In this document: one piece after another, positions 56,230 to 64,000 of the stretch
How positions within the stretch are numbered: position 1 is the first letter of the stretch
How the letters are laid out: each line of letters starts with the position of its first letter
Source: Anabas testudineus
Lineage: Eukaryota > Chordata > Actinopteri > Anabantiformes > Anabantidae
NCBI RefSeq assembly: GCF_900324465.2
Contig: NC_046618.1
Location: 16,427,063 to 16,491,062, forward strand
Direction of reading: 5' to 3'
Length of the DNA stretch: 64,000 bases
Translations under genes and position numbers: made by a program
Notes under the pieces: generated by a model
What the model was told of the DNA's origin: nothing
Seen by the model: the letters and a program-made list of their open reading frames with translations, nothing else
Databases searched by the model: none

Positions 56230-57396
56230 ATGTCTGACGACCACGCTGCCAACCCGAGGACTCTTGGCAAATGCATATGCATCATCACAGGAGCCTCCAA
56301 AGGATTTGGACGGGCACTGGCATGTGAAGTAAGTGATCAACCTAATGAAAGAAAGAAATAAGAAAAGAAGACAAGAAACAAACAAAATGTCCTGCCTCCA
56401 TCCAGGTGTCCCGCTCTGTGATGCCGGGCTCTATCCTGCTGATGGTGGCCCGCTCTGGGATGCTCCTGCAGGAGCTGAAGGAAGAGCTGCAGAGCTTCAC
56501 TGAGGAACACAAGCTGGTTGTTCGCTGTATCACAGCCGATCTGACCACGAGAGAGGGAGTTAATGACACAGTAGCAGCGGTAAGGCAGGAAGCTGCGGAT
56601 GAAATGGATCATGTGCTTCTTGTCAACAATGCTGGTGAGCCGTGAATAGAGGAATGTGCTTTGTTAAGATCTGTACAGGCAGCCTGGTCCATGCTGATTT
56701 TTGTGTAGTGACGATGTGAAATCACTCTTTACTCACCAACCATCTCTCTTTCTTTATCCCTCTCTCTCTCTCTCTCCCTGCTCCCAGCCTCTTTGGGTGA
56801 CATTTCCAGGTTTGTGAATTTCACAGACTTTGACAAAGTGAATTCGTTTCTGTCCTTCAATGTTAGCTCTGCGTTGGCACTGACTGCAGGAATCCTGAAG
56901 GCCCTTCCATGCAGAGCAGGCCTGCGATGGACTGTGGTGAACGTCTCCTCACTGTTCGCTCTGCAGGCCATGCCGTCCTGGGTGCTGTACTGCACGGCCA
57001 AAGCAGCGAGGGAGATGATGTTCAGAGTGTTGGCAGAGGAAGAGCCAAACATCAAGGTCCTCAGCTATTCTCCAGGTACAGGATTTCAGTGAATTATAAG
57101 AGAAAGGTGGTTTTCAAAAGGTTCATTTACAGTAACGCAACGTTACAGCTCAGGAATTCAGTTCAATGTCCACTCACGACCCACTCACCCACTTGTCCTG
57201 GAGCTTTCAACTAGAGCTGGAGTCTTTCTGGTTTTCCTCAGGTCCCATGGACACAGAGATGCAGCAGGAGATTCTCAGATTGACAGGCGTCAGTCGTCAT
57301 CTCCTCCCCTGCCAGGAACCTGCAGCCAAATTGACGAAGCTGCTTCTGGACAATAGTTTCGCCTCAGGAACACACCATGACTTCTTTGAAGACTGA
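56230..57396 (+). CDS. spr: Sepiapterin reductase
   Basis: This is a cytosolic NADPH-dependent short-chain dehydrogenase catalysing the last steps of tetrahydrobiopterin synthesis, needed for monoamine neurotransmitters and, in fish, pteridine pigments. The four exons, 56230-56328, 56406-56634, 56788-57075 and 57242-57396, give 256 residues, matching the usual 255-265. The dinucleotide-binding TGASKGFGRALA is near the N-terminus. The NNAG motif is split by the second intron (VNNAG/ASLGD). The catalytic Ser is in VVNVSSLFALQ, and the Tyr-Lys pair is in LYCTAKAAREM. The PGPMDTEMQQE and C-terminal SGTHHDFFED match the family. Fish have two copies (spra, sprb); which one this is cannot be told here. 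Confidence 0.93.
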
Positions 57397-57541
57397 TGTA
57401 AAATCACGGGAGAGTGAAGAAGACTCCGTCCACCGACTGCATGTCATTAGGTTAAAGTTGGGGAAAAGTTCACAGAGGTGTTAGACAACAATACTGTTCA
57501 TTTTCTTTTTCACATTTGTTCTGTCTGAAGCCTGTTTATTG

Positions 57542-57547
57542 ATTAAA
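57542..57547 (+). terminator. Possible polyadenylation signal of spr
   Basis: ATTAAA lies about 145 bases after the spr stop codon. Confidence 0.4.
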
Positions 57548-57559
57548 AATATATTTCCA

Positions 57560-58560
57560 ACTCAATTGTGAGCAAACTTGAACAGCAGTCCATTATTTAT
57601 GTATTTAAAAAACCTCTGCCAGTTTACTTTGACAGGCACCTACGAACCCCGGGTTTACTTTATTTAGTTTACATTGTTACAGAGCACTTCCTGTGTCTGT
57701 GAACAGAGGCCTCACTGACAAACCTGGCAAGTACCCTTCTCAACATTAAATCTACAACCAACAACATAATCACACATTCATAACTTTATCCAGATTATAC
57801 AGGCAAACAATTATTAACGTGTCTTGGTACAACACCTGTATCTCAGAACCAGTGCAGCTACTGTTCAACGAACCACACCACCACCACCACAGTGTTCAGC
57901 TCATTCAGCTCAGGGTTTGAAGGTGACCAAGGGGTACTGTGTGGACTCTAAGTCATCTGTAAGTGTATGCGAGTGGATGACAGTGAGAAAGCATCGCTTA
58001 CACTTCACGTTATGTGATAACTTGTGTGTGAGAGGGTAAGTTTGAGAAAGCACCAGAACAGAGTGGAGGCAAACAGGGAGATCCGATCCGTGTCTGTCAA
58101 ACATCTCGCAGCTGTCCAGCGTCACCACACTCTCCCGACAGACAGCTCCAGCTGAGGGACGAAAATAACCCTCAGGGACGGGGCACCTACCAATTCACAG
58201 TTGGGGGTAGTTACCACAACAAGAAGCAGAAAATGTGACGGCAAATTCAAATAAATTAAAAGAATCTCAGAGAATGACAAAGAGGTCGGCAGTGTTGCTC
58301 TCGGGGGAAAGGTTATAGTTTTACTGACATTTCTCACTAGTGAGGACATTTTATTTCTCAGTCAGCAATGAAACAAATCTCCACCAACCCATTTTGTGTG
58401 TCTCTTGGTACAGTTCAAGAGGTGGCCGGCTATTTTAGTACCTTGGGTGAGGAATGTGCAGTTGTCATTAAAGAAAACAGAGAGCACGGATTAGTCTACG
58501 AGTTCCTCAACTACTTCACTGCTGCATTTAGCTCCTCTCTCCCACTGAACCAGCACAGGA
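57560..58560. other. Intergenic interval between spr and smyd1
   Basis: One kilobase with no recognised exon. It must contain the smyd1 promoter. No clear TATA box or exact MEF2 site was found. Confidence 0.5.
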
Positions 58561-58579
58561 ACCAGCACCGGTACCATCC

Positions 58580-61500
58580 ATGGAGAACGTGGCAATATTC
58601 GACTCACCTGGAAAAGGCAGAGGTTTGAAGGCAACCAAAGAGTTCTGGGCTGGTGACGTGATTTTTTCCGAGGCCAGTATTTCAGCTGTTGTATTTGACA
58701 GGTATGGACGATGGTGGTCGATGTGTTCAGATGTGGTCATTATGTTTTATGTTGTTTTATTGTAGCACGAGAACAAGCTATTGTTTCAACTGTGCCTCCA
58801 TTGAAAACTGCTAATCAGAGGGTGACATTTTACCGTAACTGTACAGTAACTAATAGTTACTGAACATGCAGACATAAAATGAATTGTTGAGAGCACTTCT
58901 ATCATGAATATGGGGTCATCATGTCACTTTCTGTCTCAGAATTGTTTGATTGACAAACCACCAAATGTGGAAGACAAAAGTCTGATGGATGAAAATATTA
59001 ACAAATGTATTTTTCAGACAATAATGTTGAGCTGTATTGTAGCTTTATCTGGTTTGCATGGATTTTTTAAATTCTGACTTTAAAAACAAATTATAATTAA
59101 CTACTTAATGCTAAAATGTGTTGCATACCTGTATTTCTTTTTTTTTTTAAATAGATAAAGATAAGATAGAAAGATAGATAAAGTTTTCAGCTGCTGTGAC
59201 AACATAATTTCAACACAAGTTTACTTACTTTTACTTACTTCAGTTTCAGTTTGTGGAAGACTTTCATGCTCATCTGAAACATTGAGCCTTCAGCGGTTCA
59301 TAATAACTTTCCTATTCTACTTCCTCTGTTTTTCTGCAGCCTAGCAGATCGTATTTGCCACAGCTGTTTCCGCAGACAAGATAAACTCCAGAGGTGCGGC
59401 CAGTGCAAATTTGCTCATTACTGTGACCGAACCTGCCAGCGTGCCGGCTGGGCCGAACACAAGCAAGAATGTGGTGCCATCAAAACTTATGGCAAAGTAC
59501 CAAATGAGAATATCCGGTAAGTGGAAGAAAAAGAAAACAGACTGACAGAACATGTGCAATGTAAGGTGCACGGTGTTACGCTTTTTATAGAGTTTACTGT
59601 AGGTGAAGGTTTCAATTAACAAACAATACATAAAAAATAATTCACAGAGATATATTAAATCAAGCATTTAACATATTCTTCTTCACTGTTGTTATATATA
59701 TTTTTTGTGGCAGATTGGTGTCCCGCATCCTGTGGCGCCTTGACAAGGAGGGTGGCGTGGTGTCTGACACACAGCTGACCACACTGGAGGAGCTGGAGGA
59801 CCACACTGCTGACATGCAGGAGGATGAGCTCAAGGAGCTCAAAGTGGACATCCACAACTTCTTGGACTACTGGCCTCGAAACAGCAAGCAACACTTAGTC
59901 GAAGACATCTCACATATGTTTGGAGTGGTGAGTTTGAACATCTAAACCCTGTATTTGTCTTTCCTAGTGTCAGCACTAGTTATCTGTAACACCTTTTGCT
60001 GAACAACAGTGTGAATGACGTCATAAATGTCAAATTACAGCCTGTGATAAATGTCATGACTTGAAAACAATACATACTCCCAAATCTTTCTATCGATCCA
60101 ACATGTTCTATGATGTGTTTGCTCCAATTATTCCCATTTTCAACCCAGATCAACTGTAATGGTTTCACTGTGAGCGACCAGAGGGGCCTTCAGGCAGTAG
60201 GAGTTGGTCTTTTCCCTAATCTGTGTCTAGTAAACCACGACTGTTGGCCAAACTGCACTGTAATCCTCAACCACGGCAAGTGAGTAGAAAGGAACCACTT
60301 TGGTTAATTTCTCTTATTGTGGTATTTAGCTGGCTTGATTGAAAAGTGGAAATGTTTGTGTTCACATGCTGTTGTGTGTGTGTATGTGTGTTTGTGTGTA
60401 AACGTGTGTTTGTCAGGTTGCATTTGGTGTTAAACTGCTTCCTGTTTGTCTTTCAGTCAATCGGCTGTGAACACTATGTTTCATTCTCAACGGAGGTGCG
60501 TTACCTCAACTGAAGCCGTTTAAAGTGTTGTTTATTGTTTATAAATGCTGATCAACACATCGATATAACCACCATCCTTTCCACTTAATAATGTAGAAAA
60601 TAAAAGCCCGGTAGTAGTGTGTCACAGTAACTCACTTTAGTGTGTTCATATTGAATTTTACTGCTCTAACCTTTATTTAGAATAATTAGCAAAAAGTCTG
60701 GTGTTGTCTTCTCTCTGCATATTTCTTCACCTGCAAAAAGCTCCTTATTCGAATCCCACACGTTTATCTAACTGTGTCCACACAAAGTTTACCTGTGCTG
60801 CTGGTTTGTCACTTTGTGTGTTTGTCCATGTGTGACTGCACTATGTGTTGTTTCTGCCACTAACACCACGTAGCATGAACCAGTACACAACATCACAATG
60901 TAAATGTTTTAAAAAGAAATTCACATAAGAAAATATCTAATACAAATGACCAGACATGAGTTGAATATTCTGCTGTGTTAGATTTCCCTCTGGATACTGT
61001 ACAGGTATATTTAAATTTAAAGGGTACTTCACAAAATTAATGAGATGACTTTAGGCTTTATTTTACTGATATCCACTAATATCCACACTGTCAATACTAA
61101 AACTCGAGTGAACATAAAGCCACAATATGAAACAGGGTTTCACCATCAATCACAAAATTAAAAACTGATTTCGCTTAATTGTGCATCTTTACATGACTTT
61201 AACTGTGTTTCTCTTCCTCAGGATTGAGCTGCGTTCTCTGGGTAAGATCTCAGAGGGAGAGGAACTGACAGTCGGATACGTGGACTATATAAACTTGTCC
61301 GAGGAGAGACGGAGACTGCTGAAAACACAGTACTTCTTTGACTGCACATGTGAGCACTGCACAAACCATATCAAAGATGACCTGAAGATGGCAGGAAAGG
61401 AAGTGGACGGAGTCAAGGTTTGTGTCGTTGTACACATCTTTTAATTTTGGTGCTGGACAAAGCAAACACGGACTAAACCCCCACAAGACATTTAATAGAG

Positions 61501-63143
61501 ATATAGGTGATAAGGACAGACATGAAACATGAGAAGTGAGAACCACAGTGACTATTTAAAGCGAAGATAATTCCCAGTGGACTACAACACTGTGTGCATG
61601 TAGCCTATATTATGTTATTATGCTATTCCAATACCATAAGTCTTATACGTTGCACTATAATACAACTGATAATGTGTAGATCAATGCATGTCACACTATA
61701 AAAATAGGTAAAAATAGACGGGGCTTGACATTATCTTCATCTCTGAAACATGAGGCACTACGCTTCTGTCAGCACGACGACTGCCAGTTCACTCTCTGTG
61801 TCAGAGTACGCGTGGGCTAAAAATACTACGTGTCAGCAACTATCAGCTGAAAAAAAGGTTGAGGAATTTTGTAATCTATTTTTAACAATAGATATCGGAC
61901 GTTAGCAAACTCTTATCGTATGTTAGATGGAGTTGTTTAAGAGTGACTAATACCAGAGTTGTCTTTCAACCATTTATGAGAGCGTCTCCTCTATTTCCAA
62001 CCTTTTAGCCTTCAGACGAACAAGTGAAAGAGGCCACAGACTATTGCTTTGGAATGCTTGACAAGTTGGAGAAGGCTCGACTAAATGGTGACTACCACGA
62101 GGTAAACCACAGCAGAATCCAGATTTCACTTTTCTCTCATCTTATCTTATCACGCTTCAACATTTTAAAGATCTTCCGGTTCACGTTTTTTTTCTCTCTT
62201 CTTCTCTTCAGGTGGTTAAAATATGCAAAGAGTGTGTAGAGAAAACAGAGCCCGTTTTGGCTGACACTCACATCTACCTGCTGAGGATATGGAGCACGTT
62301 AAGTGAGGTGCAAGCTTACCTGCAGTACTTTGATGACGCTGCAGAGTACGCCCGCAAAATGGTGGAGGGATACATGTGAGTCAGAAAATTCCTGAGCCGT
62401 CTGTTGTGACACGATTGTCTTGAGTATCAATCAATCCAAAACACATAAGACAGTAAATAAATCGAATCTCTTCCCTCTGACAGGAAGCTGTACCACCCGA
62501 ACAATGCTACTCTTGGTATGGCTGCTATGCGAGCAGGAGTGACCCACTGGCAAGCTGGACAGATAGAGGTTGGGCACGGGATGATCTGCAAGGCCTACGC
62601 CATCCTCATGATCACCCACGGCCCGACACATCCCATCACCAAGGACCTGGATGTAAACACATAATCTCATAACCTGAATACAAAGCTGCATGTGTTTTTG
62701 CCATTTAGGCCGACTATCTAGCAGCCAGGTTGCCACAATTCAAATGACCAGTTTTCACAGATAACACAATTAGAGTGGCTATAACCAACATTTGTGAATG
62801 ATAAATATATGTGGAATTATCACCTGAACAGTACAGTAGTACCTGATCACTAAGCTACAGTTGCTTCAATTGCATCACTCTTGTGCCATTTTCTGGAAAT
62901 GGCAGGCAGTCGTTTTCAGCTAAAATACAGCGTAAAGTCAGCTTAAACACTGATGTTTCCACCCTGATATCTCCACAGGCAATGCGGATACAGACCGAGA
63001 TGGAGCTGAGGATGTTCAAGCAGAACGAGTACGTTTACCACAGTATGAGGGAGGCAGCTCTAAAGAACAAACCCATGGCCATGATGCATGAACCCAAGTC
63101 TGTGGAGGAGGGAATCAAGAATCTCTTCCACCGGAGGAAGTGA
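58580..63143 (+). CDS. smyd1: Muscle SET/MYND-domain lysine methyltransferase SMYD1
   Basis: This is a heart and skeletal-muscle methyltransferase acting on chromatin and on myosin/sarcomere assembly with Hsp90 and skNAC. Exons are 58580-58701, 59340-59516, 59714-59927, 60149-60279, 60457-60495, 61222-61417, 62009-62101, 62212-62375, 62484-62652 and 62979-63143, giving 489 residues with all phases closing (human 490). The SET domain opens with [19 protein letters not shown]. The inserted MYND zinc finger is [20 protein letters not shown]...C. The SET core is [30 protein letters not shown] and [11 protein letters not shown], and post-SET is DCTCEHC. The TPR-like C-terminal lobe includes [18 protein letters not shown] and [17 protein letters not shown]. 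Fish carry smyd1a and smyd1b; the copy is not decided here. Confidence 0.96.
60457..60495 (+). CDS. smyd1: 39-base cassette exon of smyd1
   Basis: An acceptor TTTCAG and donor GTGCGT flank 39 bases encoding 13 residues ([13 protein letters not shown], the first codon shared with the previous exon). It is flanked by phase-2 introns on both sides, so skipping keeps the frame and restores GKIELRSL. Human SMYD1 has the same 13-residue alternative segment at this place. Confidence 0.85.
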
Positions 63144-63282
63144 TAATGTTACAGCCCGTCTAAAACTGTTTTGTGAGTGTTGTAACGTTTTCTGTATCAC
63201 TCGCTTTTGTAGTTACTTTTCATTAAAATATGTCATGTCAGACTTGTGCATTTTGTTTTTGAGGCTCCAAACCAAGTGGAAC

Positions 63283-63288
63283 AATAAA
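63283..63288 (+). terminator. Polyadenylation signal of smyd1
   Basis: AATAAA lies about 140 bases after the smyd1 stop codon. Confidence 0.55.
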
Positions 63289-63309
63289 ATTCAAATCTTT
63301 TGTTTTCTA

Positions 63310-64000
63310 ATGCATAATGACTTGTGCCTGGAAATACTACACTAGTATTTTAACTGAACAAGGCAACCTATTGAAGCCCTTTACAAAAAAATCTAATTAC
63401 CTTTGCTGCACACGTGTAAAGAGGTAAGACAGTAATATTCGAGAGGTTTAACATGGCACCATGTTGTACATGCCTGTTACTTTCGGGGCAAAGAAACCGT
63501 TTCAATGCATTTAGCCTTAGCTATAATTGTGCTTTTCATGCTGTGCCAATGCCAGTGTTAATAAAAAATCAAGCCAACCTTTTGTTTGTGGAAAACAAAC
63601 CCAAATGACTACAGTGCCTAGTGTTTAACTTCATGTGTAGTTTGACACAGTGTCAAGTTTCCACTTGATATAATAGCCATAATAGTTACATTAGATCACT
63701 GACCAACTGCACTTTATCCTGTTCATAGGACAGGAAGTCTTCTGAAAGCCATCTTATCTTTGGATTTCAGTCAGTTTGGATAGTTTACTGAAGTTGTCAG
63801 GTCTGAAAGTAGACTCAGTCACAATACCGGTGCAGATTGGTGAGCAGGGTTTGTACCTGCACAGTCGCTCCCTGCACCAAAAGAAGCCATCCAGATCCAC
63901 ACTAGACCGACTTCATCCTTCAGAAGGACAGATATCATTATGGCTTGGGTTCTCGTGTGTAGTACCGGCAGTCGTAACAGTTGCATGTCTGAAACTACTA
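63310..64000. other. Intergenic sequence to the window end
   Basis: No exon, RNA gene or mobile element is recognised in the last 0.7 kb. Confidence 0.5.

Noticed and set aside
58432-58442. CTATTTTAG upstream of smyd1 as a MEF2 site
   Set aside because: It is one base shorter than the MEF2 consensus core, so it cannot be claimed as a site.

Overview
The window is vertebrate nuclear DNA, almost certainly from a ray-finned (teleost) fish. The genes are intron-rich with GT-AG splice sites. The nonapeptide gene encodes vasotocin (CYIQNCPRG) rather than mammalian vasopressin. There is a fish-type LINE tail, and intergenic DNA is AT-rich with many simple repeats. Ten protein-coding genes can be assembled exon by exon. 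In nine the reading frame closes across all predicted junctions, giving proteins close to the family's expected size; the tenth, lzts3, also closes but is much longer than its human counterpart.

Layout. (1) 1-27,000 is a conserved block matching human 9q22: cdc14b (+, CDS 1,031-11,112), habp4 (-, 12,187-15,327), znf367 (+, 19,184-21,740) and slc35d2 (-, 23,810-26,822). Two convergent pairs meet tail to tail. (2) 27,000-34,000 is gene-poor and holds one small CC chemokine gene (-, 30,264-30,983). (3) 34,000-53,000 matches human 20p13: vasotocin avp (-, 34,142-35,313), ubox5 (-, 37,652-41,239) and lzts3 (-, 45,682-50,000). (4) 56,100-63,300 holds sepiapterin reductase spr (+, 56,230-57,396) and the muscle methyltransferase smyd1 (+, 58,580-63,143), whose human counterparts are on chromosome 2p.

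The genes do not form one pathway; they are unrelated housekeeping, endocrine, immune and muscle genes joined by rearrangement. No CRISPR, operon, virus-like or toxin system is present, and I found no new multi-gene system. The points most worth a second look are: an alternative last exon of cdc14b that would give a phosphatase with a hydrophobic C-terminal tail; two large low-complexity expansions in lzts3; a cluster of seven CCAAT boxes upstream of znf367; a near-perfect 28-bp palindrome of UPR/CRE-like sites at 28,362; a CRE, TATA box and long AC microsatellite next to avp; and a 13-residue cassette exon in smyd1.

Exon boundaries come from reading splice consensus and keeping the frame. 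Untranslated exons and transcript ends are much less certain than the coding exons.
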